A stretch of 64,000 nt of DNA from Rhodospirillaceae bacterium (GTDB taxonomy: Bacteria > Pseudomonadota > Alphaproteobacteria > Rhodospirillales > Rhodospirillaceae): contig JAIBCD010000012.1 in NCBI GenBank assembly GCA_019694335.1, forward strand, positions 1 to 64,000. Direction: 5' to 3'. Shown here in pieces: positions 50,876-61,771 of the stretch. Below the pieces are notes generated by a model. The model was not told where the DNA came from. It was given only the letters and a program-made list of their open reading frames with translations, and did not search any database. The position numbers and the translations under genes are program-made. Within the stretch, counting starts at the first letter, position 1; every line of letters begins with the position of its first letter.

Positions 50876-52014
50876 ATGGCGCCCACCATTCCGTTCCTGC
50901 GGCCCAAGGCCGCCGGCAAGGGCGTCGGGCTCGAGGTCAGCGCCGAAGCGGTGCTGTCGGTCATGCCGGCCGCGACCCTGGTGGTCGATCACGCGACCGT
51001 CATCCGCTACGCCAACCCGGCCGCGGAGCAGTTGTTCAAGGCCAGCGCCCAGGCGCTGGTGGGCGAGCCGCTGGCCAGTATCCTGCCGCCGCAAGGGCCG
51101 GTGGTGGCGCTGGTGGAGCAGGCGGTCGCCAACGCCACCGACATGACCGCGCACAGCGTGACGCTCGACACGCCGCGCACCGGCACGCGCACCATGTCGA
51201 TCTATGTGACGCCGCTGGTGGACAAGCCGGACTGGGTGGTGGTGTCGTTGCAGGAGCAGACCCGCGCGCTCAAGATCGGCCAGCAATTGGAATACCGCGC
51301 GGCGGCGCGTTCGATCACCGCCATGGCGGCGATGCTCGCCCACGAAGTGAAGAACCCGCTGTCGGGCATTCGCGGCGCGGCGCAGTTGCTGGGGCAGGGC
51401 GCTTCCGAGGGCGACCGGCACCTGACCCAGCTGATCTGCGACGAGGCCGACCGGATCGTGGCGCTGGTCAACCGCATGGAAGTGTTCTCCGACGACCGGC
51501 CGCTGGCGCGCGAACCGGTCAACATCCACGTCGTGCTGGAACGCGTGCGGCGCCTCGCGGAAAACGGTTTCGCCAAGGGCGTGAAGTTCACCGAACGCTA
51601 TGACCCGTCGCTGCCGCCGGTGGACGGCAATCTCGATCAGCTGGTGCAGGTGTTCCTGAATCTGGTGAAGAACGCCGCCGAAGCGGTATCGTCGATGGGC
51701 GGCGAGATCACCCTGTCCACGTCCTATCAGCCGGGCGTGCGCGTGGCGGTGCTGGGCGCCTCGGGGCGCATCCAGCTGCCGCTTCAGGTCACCGTCCAGG
51801 ACAACGGCAGCGGCATTCCCGAGGAACTGCGCCCGCATCTGTTCGATCCGTTCGTGACCACCAAGCCCAAAGGCACCGGCCTCGGCCTCGCGCTGGTGGC
51901 CAAGATCGTCAGCGACCACGGCGGGGTGATCGAATTCGAGAGCCAGCAAGGCCGCACGACCTTCAAGGTCATGCTGCCGATCGTGGTCCGTGAAGCAAGC
52001 GGGCGGGACGGAGC

Positions 52015-52018
<4 letters not shown>
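50876..52018 (+). CDS. ntrB: Nitrogen-sensing histidine kinase NtrB
   Basis: NtrB phosphorylates or dephosphorylates NtrC according to PII signalling. A PAS domain (about 25-125) is followed by the phospho-accepting His156 in [20 protein letters not shown], and the kinase domain with [32 protein letters not shown] and [16 protein letters not shown]. It has no membrane segments, as expected of a soluble kinase. It starts immediately after dusB and its stop overlaps the ntrC start (ATGA). Confidence 0.95.
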
Positions 52019-53429
<1,411 letters not shown>

Positions 53430-53445
<16 letters not shown>

Positions 53446-53507
53446 CCGACGCCGCGCCAAAACAAACCGCGGGGGGTCAAATGACCGACGCCGCGCCAAA
53501 ACAAACC
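53430..53507. repeat. Perfect 39-bp tandem duplication across the ntrC stop and ntrY start
   Basis: Bases 53430-53468 are repeated exactly at 53469-53507. Each unit contains GCGGGGGGTCAA followed by ATGACC, so the ntrY start codon, its upstream G-rich context and the first 9 codons are doubled. At the protein level this gives [13 protein letters not shown] followed by [11 protein letters not shown]. The unit is a multiple of three, so the frame is kept. Confidence 0.95.
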
Positions 53508-55802
53508 GCGGGGCGTGGAACGAACGAGAGCGTTCAGGAGCGCAAAGGCGTATTGGCCGCGTTCAGGCCGCGCAGCGCGGCCGACGTGATCGCCATCGCC
53601 CTGATCGTCGCCGGGTTCATCTCGGGCGCCGCGACCTTTATCTCGCTCGCGACCCTCGAGCCGCTGGCGCCCAACGCCACCACCACCCTGATCCTGGTCA
53701 ATATCGATCTGCTGATCGTGGTGGGGCTGGCGCTTCTGGTGGCACGCCGCCTGGTGCGGCTTTGGAAGTCCCATCGCGCCGGGACGGTCGGCTCCAAGCT
53801 TCAGGTGAGGCTGGTGGCGCTGTTCGGCGTCATCGCCATGACGCCCACGGTGCTGATCGCGCTGTTTTCGATCCTGTTCTTCGCGCTGGGTGTGCAGACC
53901 TGGTTCGGCGCGCGCGTGAAGACCGCGGTGGACGAGTCCGCCGCGATCGCGCGCTCTTACTTCACGGAGCACCAAAACGCCATCAAGGCCGATGCCCTGG
54001 CGGTCGCGAACGACGTGAACCGGCAATGGTCGCAGTTCGCCATGAGTCCATTGCTCCGCGATAACGCGCTCTCGACTCAGATCGCCTTCCGCGGCCTGAC
54101 CGAAGCGGTGATTTTCCGGCCCGACGGCCAGGTGATCGCCAAGGCCGGCTATACGTTCAGCCTGGCCTTCGGCGACGTGGTGCCGTTCTCGGAACTCGCC
54201 AAGGCCGATTCAGGACAGGTTCCGGTCATCACCGGTGAGAATCTCGACCGCGTGCGCGCCCTGGTGCGGCTCGAACCTTATACCGGCGCCTACCTCTACG
54301 TCGGCCGGTTCGTAGATCCCAATGTCGTGGCGCGCGTCACGCGCGCCGAAGCGGCGGCGTCCGAGTACCAGCGCCTGGAACGTCAGCGGTCGGAATTGGA
54401 ATCCAGCTTCACCATCCTGTTCACGGTGGTGGCGCTGCTTCTGCTGCTGGTGTCGATCTGGTTCGGGTTGACGCTCGCGCGGCGCCTGGCCGGCCCGCTC
54501 GTCGACGTGATCAGCGCCGCCGAGAAGGTGCGCGGCGGCGACCTGACGGCGCGGGTGCGGGAAGGGGAGGCCAGCGACGAAGTCTCGGTGCTGTCGCGCG
54601 CCTTCAACCGCATGACCTCGCGCCTGGGCGAACAGCAGTCGGAACTGAAAGACACCAACGCCCAGCTCGACGAACGCAGGCGGTTCACCGAAGCCGTATT
54701 GGCGGGCGTCAGCGCCGGCGTGATCGGCCTCGACCGTTCGGGCCACATCACGCTGCCCAACCGCTCGGCCTCGCTGCTCTTGGGCCAGGATCTCACCGAC
54801 GCCATCGGCAAATCGCTCGCGGTCGTGGCGCCGGACTTCGCGCCGTTGCTGGCCGAGGTCATGCAATCGCCGCAGAAGGTCGTGCAGCACGAAGTGCAGG
54901 TCGCCGAAGGCGGCATGCAGAAGACCTTCCTGGTGCGCCTGTCGAGCGAACAGGTCGCCACATCCGAGGGTACCGTGGCGACCGAAGGCTATGTCATGAC
55001 CTTCGACGACATCACCGCCCTGCAATCCGCGCAGCGCAAGGCCGCCTGGGCGGACGTGGCGCGGCGCATCGCCCACGAGATCAAGAACCCGCTCACGCCC
55101 ATTCAGCTCTCGGCCGAACGGCTCAAGCGCAAGTACCAGGGCCGCCTGCCGGACGATTCCGGACTGTTCGCCCAGTGCACCGACACCATCATCCGTCACG
55201 TCGGCGACATCGGCCATATGGTCGACGAGTTCTCGGCCTTCGCCCGCCTGCCGGCGGCGGTCCTGAAGCCGGCGGAACTGGCGGCGGTGATCCGCGAGGC
55301 GGTGTTCCTGCAGCGCACCGCCTATCCCAACATCACCTTCACCTTCGAGCCGGGCGCGCCGGTGCGTCTCAAGTGCGACACACGCCAGGTCGGGCAGGCG
55401 CTGACCAACGTGCTCAAGAACGCCGTCGAAGCCATCGAAGCGCGGTTCGGCCCTGCCGTGGTCGGCCAGAAGAGCCCGGGCGCGGTGCTCATCCGCCTGG
55501 CGACGACCCCCACGGAAATCCTGGTGCGCGTGCAAGATAACGGCACCGGCCTGCCGCAATCCTCGCGCGAGCGCCTGACCGAGCCTTACGTCACCACCCG
55601 CGCCAAGGGCACCGGGCTCGGCCTCGCGATCGTCAAGAAGATCATGGAAGACCACGGCGGCAACCTCTCGCTCGCCGATTCCCCGATCGCTGAATCCGCC
55701 GACGGCAAGCGCGTCGGCGCGGAAGTGACCTTGCACTTCCCGATTACGCTGTTGCTTGAAACTGAACCGTCCGCTTTTGTCGCAGCGCAAGCTGGAGAAT
55801 AG
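53442..55802 (+). CDS. ntrY: Membrane histidine kinase NtrY
   Basis: NtrY is the membrane kinase of the second nitrogen two-component system. Hydrophobic segments near residues 47-70, 82-105, 127-155 and 325-350 frame a periplasmic region. A HAMP domain ([20 protein letters not shown]), a PAS domain ([20 protein letters not shown]), and the phosphoacceptor His545 in [20 protein letters not shown] follow. The ATPase part has [20 protein letters not shown] and VQDNGTGLP. The start is either 53442 (overlapping the ntrC stop) or 53481, since a 39-bp duplication supplies both. NtrX begins three bases after its stop. Confidence 0.95.
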
Positions 55803-55805
55803 GTC

Positions 55806-57293
55806 ATGTCAGCACAAACCGGTAGCTTGGCCAATGCCCCCGAGGTTCTGGTGGTCGACGATGAGGACGATATCCGCCTCCTCATCAGCGGCATCCTGCA
55901 GGACGAAGGCTACGCCACGCGCGAAGCCGCCACCGGCGAGGCCGCGCTGGAGCAGGTGAAAACCCGCGCGCCCGCCGCGGTGGTCCTGGACATCTGGCTG
56001 GAGAACAGCCGTTTCGACGGCTTGCAGGTGCTGTCGGCGATCAAGGCCATGCGGCCCGCGGTTCCGGTGGTGATGATCTCCGGCCACGGCACCATCGCCA
56101 CCGCCGTGCAGGCGATCAAGCAGGGCGCCTATGACTTCATCGAAAAGCCGTTCGAGGCCGACCGCCTCTTGGTGGTGCTGGGCCGCGCGATGGAGGCCGC
56201 GCGCCTGAAGCGCGAGAACCTGGAACTCAAGACCCGCGCCGGCGCGCCGGAAACCCTGATCGGCAACTGCCCCGCCATCACGGCGCTCCGCCGCACCATC
56301 GAGCGCGTCGGTCCCACCGGCAGCCGCGTGCTGATCACCGGCCCGGCCGGCTCGGGCAAGGAAGTGGTCGCGCGCCAGATCCATCTGCATTCCACGCGCG
56401 CGCAAGGGCCGTTCGTGGTGGTCAACTGCGCCTCCCTGCACCCCGACCGCTTGAACGAAGTGCTGTTCGGGCAAGGCGGTGGTGTGGGTGGCCGCAACGA
56501 CGGCGAGGGGCAATCGGGCGTGCTCGAGCGCGCCGACGGCGGCACCTTGCTCCTGGACGAAGTGGCCGACATGCCGCTCGCGACCCAGAGCGCCATCATC
56601 CGCATCCTCCAGGATCAGCGGCTGGAGCGGATCAACGGCCATGGACCCGTGGGCGTCGATGTGCGCGTCATTGCCACCACCAACCGCGAACTGCGCGAGG
56701 AGATCGCGCGCGGCGCGTTCCGCGAGGAGCTGTTCTATCGCCTGAACGTGGTGCCGGTGCCGGTGCCGGCCCTGTCCGACCGGCGCGAGGACATCCCGGA
56801 ACTGGCCCGCCACCTCCTGGACCGCACGGCGGCGGCGGCCGGTTTGCCCAAACGCCTCCTGGGCGAGGACGCCATCGCCGCCATGCAGGTCTATCCCTGG
56901 CCGGGCAACGTGCGCCAGTTGCGCAATGTCATCGAGCGCCTGCTGATCATGGCGCCGGGCGCGGTGGCCGATCCGATCCGCGCCGACATGCTGCCGGCGG
57001 ATATCGCCAACGAGGTGCCGCAGACGTTGAAGCTGCAATGCTCGGACGAGATCATGACCCTGCCGTTGCGCGACGCCCGCGAGATGTTCGAACGCGAGTA
57101 CCTGATGGCCCAGGTGGTGCGCTACGGCGGCAATATCTCGCGCACCGCCGATTTCGTGGGCATGGAGCGCTCGGCCTTGCACCGCAAATTGAAGTCCCTG
57201 GGTGTGTCCACCGAAGTCCGCCACCGCCGCGACGTGCCGGAGCCGCCCACGCTCACCCGCGACCCGGCGAAACGGCTGACGCCGGTGAACTAA
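55806..57293 (+). CDS. ntrX: Response regulator NtrX, AAA+ type without GAFTGA loop
   Basis: The receiver has phospho-acceptor Asp62 (AAVVLDIWLEN) and IKQGAYDFIEKPFEADRL. The AAA+ domain has Walker A GPAGSGKEVVARQIHLHS and LDEVADMPLATQSAIIRILQ. Where NtrC has the sigma-54 loop, this protein reads LFGQGGGVGGRNDGEGQSGV, so no GAFTGA is present. NtrX proteins of this class share that loss and probably regulate without sigma-54. The C-terminal helix-turn-helix is NISRTADFVGMERSALHRKL. Dat follows after 167 bases. Confidence 0.95.
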   Translation: MSAQTGSLANAPEVLVVDDEDDIRLLISGILQDEGYATREAATGEAALEQVKTRAPAAVVLDIWLENSRFDGLQVLSAIKAMRPAVPVVMISGHGTIATAVQAIKQGAYDFIEKPFEADRLLVVLGRAMEAARLKRENLELKTRAGAPETLIGNCPAITALRRTIERVGPTGSRVLITGPAGSGKEVVARQIHLHSTRAQGPFVVVNCASLHPDRLNEVLFGQGGGVGGRNDGEGQSGVLERADGGTLLLDEVADMPLATQSAIIRILQDQRLERINGHGPVGVDVRVIATTNRELREEIARGAFREELFYRLNVVPVPVPALSDRREDIPELARHLLDRTAAAAGLPKRLLGEDAIAAMQVYPWPGNVRQLRNVIERLLIMAPGAVADPIRADMLPADIANEVPQTLKLQCSDEIMTLPLRDAREMFEREYLMAQVVRYGGNISRTADFVGMERSALHRKLKSLGVSTEVRHRRDVPEPPTLTRDPAKRLTPVN

Positions 57294-57305
57294 GCTCGCC
57301 TGTCG

Positions 57306-57437
57306 CCCTCGCGCTTGACGCGAGGGTCCAGAGCAGGAAAGAAGAAAGGCTGTAAGGGGCGCGCATGCCACCGGGGAGCGCGCCGACTGCAGTCTACGTT
57401 GCGATCAACCCTGAATCCTCGGATCAAGTCCGAGGAT
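57306..57437. repeat. Two perfect palindromes between ntrX and dat
   Basis: CCCTCGCG/CGCGAGGG (57306-57326) and ATCCTCGGA/TCCGAGGAT (57414-57437) have loops CTTGA and TCAAG, reverse complements of one another. The second is followed by GAC, as in the elements near 7.3 and 33.7 kb. They could act as transcript-end hairpins after ntrX. Confidence 0.75.
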
Positions 57438-57460
57438 GACCGACTGAGGCTCGAACCACC

Positions 57461-58339
57461 ATGTCGCATATCTCCTACGTCAACGGCCGCTACCTGCCGC
57501 ATGCCGCGGCCAATGTGCATATCGAGGACCGCGGCTATCAGTTCGCCGACGGTGTCTACGAGGTGATCTGCTACTGGAAGGGCAAGCCGATCGACTACAA
57601 GGGCCACATCCAACGCCTCGAACGGTCTCTGTCCGAGTTGCAGATCCGCCAGCCCTGCACCATGCAGGCCCTGACGGTGATCGTGCGCGAGGTGGTGGCC
57701 CGCAACCGGCTCACCACCGGGCATATCTACATGCAGATCAACCGCGGCGTCGCCAACCGCGCCCACTATTTCCCCAAGCCGAGCGTGAAGCCGAGCGTGG
57801 TGGTCGTGACCAAGCCGGTCGCCGGCCCGTCGGACGCGGTGGCGGAGAAGGGCGGCAAGGTCGTGACCGCGCCCGACATCCGCTGGGAACGCGTGGACAT
57901 CAAATCCGTGAGCCTCCTGCCCAACTGCCTCGCCAAGCAGCTCGCGCAGGAAGCCAAGGCGTTCGAGACCTTCCTGCATTTGCCGGACGGCACGGTGACC
58001 GAAGCCTCCGCCTCCAACGCCTGGATGGTGACGCCCGACAAGACCATCGTCACCCATCCCGCCGACGGCGCGATCCTCTCGGGTATCACGCGCGCGACGG
58101 TCATCAAGCTCGCGCGCGAGGCCGGCTACAAGGTCGAGGAGCGCGCTTTCACCCTGACCGAGGCCTTCGCGGCCAAGGAGCTGTTCGTCACCGGCACCAC
58201 CAGCTTTGTGATGCCGATCGTGCAGATGAACGACCGCATGATCGCCAATGGATCGCCGGGCACCGTCGCGCTCGACCTGCGCGCGCGCTACCGGAGCTAC
58301 GTCGATACCGTCGATCCCGCCACCGCCTGGGACTTGTAA
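57461..58339 (+). CDS. dat: D-amino-acid aminotransferase (class IV PLP)
   Basis: Class IV aminotransferase of 292 residues. YVNGRYLPHAAANVHIEDRG and QFADGVYEVICYWKGKPIDY form the N-terminal part. The pyridoxal-phosphate Lys is in RVDIKSVSLLPNCLAKQLAQ, and TVTEASASNAWMV binds the cofactor phosphate. D-alanine/D-glutamate exchange is the known activity of dat, which supplies peptidoglycan precursors. The gene sits between ntrX and hfq in many alphaproteobacteria. Branched-chain specificity is less likely because of the ADGVYEVI wording. Confidence 0.92.
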   Translation: MSHISYVNGRYLPHAAANVHIEDRGYQFADGVYEVICYWKGKPIDYKGHIQRLERSLSELQIRQPCTMQALTVIVREVVARNRLTTGHIYMQINRGVANRAHYFPKPSVKPSVVVVTKPVAGPSDAVAEKGGKVVTAPDIRWERVDIKSVSLLPNCLAKQLAQEAKAFETFLHLPDGTVTEASASNAWMVTPDKTIVTHPADGAILSGITRATVIKLAREAGYKVEERAFTLTEAFAAKELFVTGTTSFVMPIVQMNDRMIANGSPGTVALDLRARYRSYVDTVDPATAWDL

Positions 58340-58347
58340 ACGGTTTC

Positions 58348-58998
58348 ATGGGGCTCATTCGTCCTAAGGCGCTGATCTTCGACTGGGACAACACTCTGGT
58401 CGATACCTGGCCGTGCATCGGCAAGGCCACCAACATCACCCGCGCGGCGTTCGGCCTGGACCCGTGGACGCCCGCGGATTTGCGTAGCCATGTCGCAGGC
58501 TCGCTGCGCGACACCTTCCCCAGGATTTACGGCGACCGCTGGGAAGAGGCGCGCGAGACCTATTTGAAAGCCTTTGCCGCCATCCACCTCGATATGCTCC
58601 AGGCCTTGGCCAGCGCCGAACAATTGTTGCGCACCGCGGGCGCCGCCGGACTTTATCTGGGTGTCGTGAGCAACAAGACCGGATCATATTTGCGCGCCGA
58701 GGCCGCGCACCTGGGCTGGACCGGACTATTCGGCAGGCTGGTGGGTGCCCAGGACGCGGAACGCGACAAACCCGACCCGGCGCCGGTGCATATGGCGCTC
58801 GACGGCAGCGGCATCGAAGCCGGGCCGGAGGTCTGGTTCATCGGCGACGCGCCGATCGACGCGGCCTGTGGAAAAGCCGCCGGCTGCACCACCATAGGCG
58901 TGGGGCCGCATCCGTGGAATGACCCCAGGGCCGACCACCATGTGGCCGATTGCGCCGCCCTGGCGGCGCTCCTGGATAGTTTCGGCCCCCATGGTTAA
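58348..58998 (+). CDS. HAD-superfamily phosphatase
   Basis: The 216-residue protein has the HAD nucleophile and acid Asp12/Asp14 in IFDWDNTLVDTWP, the second motif VVSNKTGSYLRAEA, the Lys of motif III in ERDKPDPAPVHMAL and acidic motif IV VWFIGDAPIDAACGKAAG. The helical cap inserted after the first motif suggests the phosphoglycolate-phosphatase-like group. Substrate is unknown. It lies 8 bases after dat and is probably co-transcribed. Confidence 0.9.
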   Translation: MGLIRPKALIFDWDNTLVDTWPCIGKATNITRAAFGLDPWTPADLRSHVAGSLRDTFPRIYGDRWEEARETYLKAFAAIHLDMLQALASAEQLLRTAGAAGLYLGVVSNKTGSYLRAEAAHLGWTGLFGRLVGAQDAERDKPDPAPVHMALDGSGIEAGPEVWFIGDAPIDAACGKAAGCTTIGVGPHPWNDPRADHHVADCAALAALLDSFGPHG

Positions 58999-59190
58999 CC
59001 GGTTATTCCCGGGGTCCGGGCGCATTTTGGGCGTACCGGCGCGAGAACCCTGGTTGACCCATTTCGCCCAATAATTCTACAAAAGTGGGTCGGGCTGGCT
59101 GCGGTTCCCATCACTTCCCAAAAGTACGGCCCGGACAAGCGCCCTATAACAACAAGCCGTCCACGCACGCGGCACCTAGAAGAGGCACCG

Positions 59191-59454
59191 ATGACCGCAG
59201 AGAAATCCCAAAACGTGCAGGACGTTTTCCTGAACGCCATCCGGAAGAACAAAACCCCGGTTACGGTGTTTCTTGTAAACGGCGTGAAGCTCCAGGGCAT
59301 CGTGACATGGTTCGACCAGTTCTCCATGTTGCTGCGCCGTGATGGGCACACCCAACTGGTTTACAAGCACGCGATCTCGACCGTGATGCCCTCGGCGCCG
59401 GTCCAGTTGTTCGAACCCAAGGAGGAGGGAGGCAAGGAAGAGGTCGCCCCGTAG
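59191..59454 (+). CDS. hfq: RNA chaperone Hfq
   Basis: Hfq is a hexameric Sm-like protein that pairs small RNAs with mRNAs. The 87 residues include [40 protein letters not shown] and [13 protein letters not shown], the Sm1 and Sm2 motifs. The C-terminus is short and acidic, as in alphaproteobacteria. The gap of 192 bases upstream should hold its promoter. HflX follows in the same frame after the stop. Confidence 0.98.
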   Translation: MTAEKSQNVQDVFLNAIRKNKTPVTVFLVNGVKLQGIVTWFDQFSMLLRRDGHTQLVYKHAISTVMPSAPVQLFEPKEEGGKEEVAP

Positions 59455-59496
59455 GCCCATGGCCGCAGCGTCACTTCCCCTCCCACATTCGATCTT

Positions 59497-60819
59497 TTGT
59501 TAGAAACCGCCAAGGCCGCCACCGCAACCCTCGTCGTCCATCCGCGCCTCAAGACGCGCGGATACCGGGAAGACGGGACGGATGAGCGCGCGCGCCTCGA
59601 GGAAGCCCAGGGCCTCGCGGCCGCCATCTCGCTCGACGTGCGCCACGCCGAGTCCGTGACCATCGCCAAGCCCAACCCGGCCACCTTGCTGGGCGAGGGC
59701 ACGGTGGAGCGCATCGCCGGGCTGGTGAAGGATTTCGAGATCCAGCTGGTAGTGGTCGACGGCCACCTCTCGCCCGGCCAGCAACGTGCCCTCGAGAAGG
59801 CCTGGAGCGCCAAGGTCATCGACCGCACCGGGTTGATCCTGGAGATCTTCGGCGCCCGCGCCCGGACCCGCGAAGGCCAGCTACAGGTGGAACTCGCGCA
59901 TCTGAACTACCAGAAGAGCCGCCTGGTGCGGAGTTGGACCCACCTGGAGCGCCAGCGTGGCGGCTTCGGCTTCCTCGGCGGCCCCGGCGAAACCCAGATC
60001 GAAATCGACCGCCGCCTGATCGGCGACCGCATCGCGCGCCTGAAGAAGGAACTCGAGACCGTCACCCGCACGCGCGGCCTGCACCGCGAAGCGCGCCGCC
60101 GCGTGCCTTATCCGATCGTCGCCCTGGTGGGCTACACCAACGCCGGCAAGTCGACCTTGTTCAACACGCTCACCGACGCCGAAGTGACCGCCAAGGATCA
60201 GCTGTTCGCGACCCTCGATCCGACCATGCGCAGCCTCAAGCTGCCCTCGGGACGCAAGGCGATCCTGTCCGATACCGTGGGCTTCGTGTCCGACCTGCCG
60301 CATGAACTGGTCGCCGCTTTCCGCGCTACCCTGGAAGAGGTGCTGGAAGCCGACGTCATCGTCCATGTACGCGACATCGCCCATATCGAAAGCGACGCGC
60401 AGAAAAAGGACGTCGAACAGGTTCTGAACCAACTCGGCATCGAGATCGGCGAGGAGGGGGCGAGCAAGCCTTTGATCGAAGCCCTCAACAAGATCGACAT
60501 GCTGGACGCGGACGCCCGTGGTGCGGTCAGCGCCGCAGCCAAGCGAGATCCGTTCGAGGTCGCCTTGTCCGCATTGACCGGTGAGGGGACCGAAGAACTG
60601 CTCGAGGCTATCGATCGGGAATTGTCGCGCCACAAAAAGGCGCTCGATATCAATGTGCCGCTCGAGGATGGCGAGACCATTGCCTGGCTGTACCGGCGCG
60701 GCGAGGTGCTGTCGCGCGAGGACGGCGAGCACGGCGCGCGGCTGACGGTGTTGCTCGACGAGGCGGACGTGGCCCGCATGCGGAAGCGCGGCTTCGACCT
60801 TCAGCGCGCGGCGGAATAG
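59497..60819 (+). CDS. hflX: Ribosome-associated GTPase HflX
   Basis: HflX splits stalled ribosomes in stress. The N-terminal domain shows ERARLEEAQGLAAAISLDVR, and the GTPase domain has GYTNAGKSTLFNTLTD (G1), DTVGFVSDLPHELVAAFRAT (G3) and NKIDML (G4). The start is taken as TTG at 59497 because hfq's stop TAG lies in the same frame 45 bases upstream with no ATG or GTG between. 440 residues is typical. The next gene begins right after its stop. Confidence 0.93.
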   Translation: MLETAKAATATLVVHPRLKTRGYREDGTDERARLEEAQGLAAAISLDVRHAESVTIAKPNPATLLGEGTVERIAGLVKDFEIQLVVVDGHLSPGQQRALEKAWSAKVIDRTGLILEIFGARARTREGQLQVELAHLNYQKSRLVRSWTHLERQRGGFGFLGGPGETQIEIDRRLIGDRIARLKKELETVTRTRGLHREARRRVPYPIVALVGYTNAGKSTLFNTLTDAEVTAKDQLFATLDPTMRSLKLPSGRKAILSDTVGFVSDLPHELVAAFRATLEEVLEADVIVHVRDIAHIESDAQKKDVEQVLNQLGIEIGEEGASKPLIEALNKIDMLDADARGAVSAAAKRDPFEVALSALTGEGTEELLEAIDRELSRHKKALDINVPLEDGETIAWLYRRGEVLSREDGEHGARLTVLLDEADVARMRKRGFDLQRAAE

Positions 60820-61656
60820 GTGGCGGGGACCGCCACCCTGGTGAGCGCGGTATGCGCGGCGCTCACCGAGATCGCCCAGGGCATCATCCTGCCGCGCTAC
60901 AGGCAGTTGGGCGAAGGCGACGTGCGCGCCAAGACCAGCGCCACCGATCTGGTCACCATCGCCGACGAGGAAAGCGAGCGGGCGCTGGCGCCCCGGCTCA
61001 TGGCGCTCTTGCCCGGCGCGAAGGTGGTGGGCGAGGAGGCGATCGCCGCCGATCCGTCCGCGCTGCCCGGGTTGCTGTCGCACGATCCGGTCTGGATCGT
61101 CGACCCCATCGACGGCACGCTCAACTTTGTCCATGGCCGCGACACCTTCGCGAGCGTGGTCGCGCTGGTGAGCCAGGGCGAGACCGTCCTGGGCTGGATT
61201 CATGATCCGCTCACCGGCCGCACCGTCTGGGCCGAGAAAGGCAAGGGGTGCTGGCGGCGGCCGCTCAAGGCGGTCTCGGCACCCAGCGACACGCGCCTGC
61301 GCCTTCCCGGCGACGTCACGCGTCCGGGCGTCGATCTCAAATCCCTCAACGCCGCGCTCTACGACAAGAAATTCGCCGGCGCCAAGGGTGCCTTCGCGCG
61401 CAACGCCAACCAGGGCAGCGCCGCGCACGACTACTGGGCGCTGGCGGAAGGGCGGCTGCATATCTCGGGCTACAAGAACCTGAAGCCCTGGGATCACGCT
61501 GCTGGCGTGCTGATACACGCGGAGGCGGGCGGCTATGGACGGCTGCTCTCGGGTGCGCCTTACAATCCGGTGGTTGCGGGACAGACGGGAATTCTATCGG
61601 CGCCTTCGCCGGATATTTGGCAGCGGGTGGCTGCGCTGACGCAACCGAATCCGTGA
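60820..61656 (+). CDS. Inositol-monophosphatase-family phosphatase
   Basis: The GTG at 60820 abuts the hflX stop. The metal-binding motifs of the Li-sensitive phosphatase family are all present: GEEAIAADPS (motif 1), WIVDPIDGTLNFVHG (motif 2) and KPWDHAAGVLIHAEAGG (motif 3). Substrates in the family include inositol phosphates, 3'-phosphoadenosine 5'-phosphate and histidinol phosphate; the sequence does not decide between them. 278 residues is usual. Co-transcribed with hflX. Confidence 0.9.
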   Translation: MAGTATLVSAVCAALTEIAQGIILPRYRQLGEGDVRAKTSATDLVTIADEESERALAPRLMALLPGAKVVGEEAIAADPSALPGLLSHDPVWIVDPIDGTLNFVHGRDTFASVVALVSQGETVLGWIHDPLTGRTVWAEKGKGCWRRPLKAVSAPSDTRLRLPGDVTRPGVDLKSLNAALYDKKFAGAKGAFARNANQGSAAHDYWALAEGRLHISGYKNLKPWDHAAGVLIHAEAGGYGRLLSGAPYNPVVAGQTGILSAPSPDIWQRVAALTQPNP

Positions 61657-61771
61657 CGGCCATCGTCATCAAGTGCGGCGGCCTGCCACAATTGATGCCC
61701 AGGTTCCGCCGCAGTGGGTTGTTACAGTTTTTGGTGTGCGAAAGCTGAACCCCAATCCGGTGCACAGGAAA

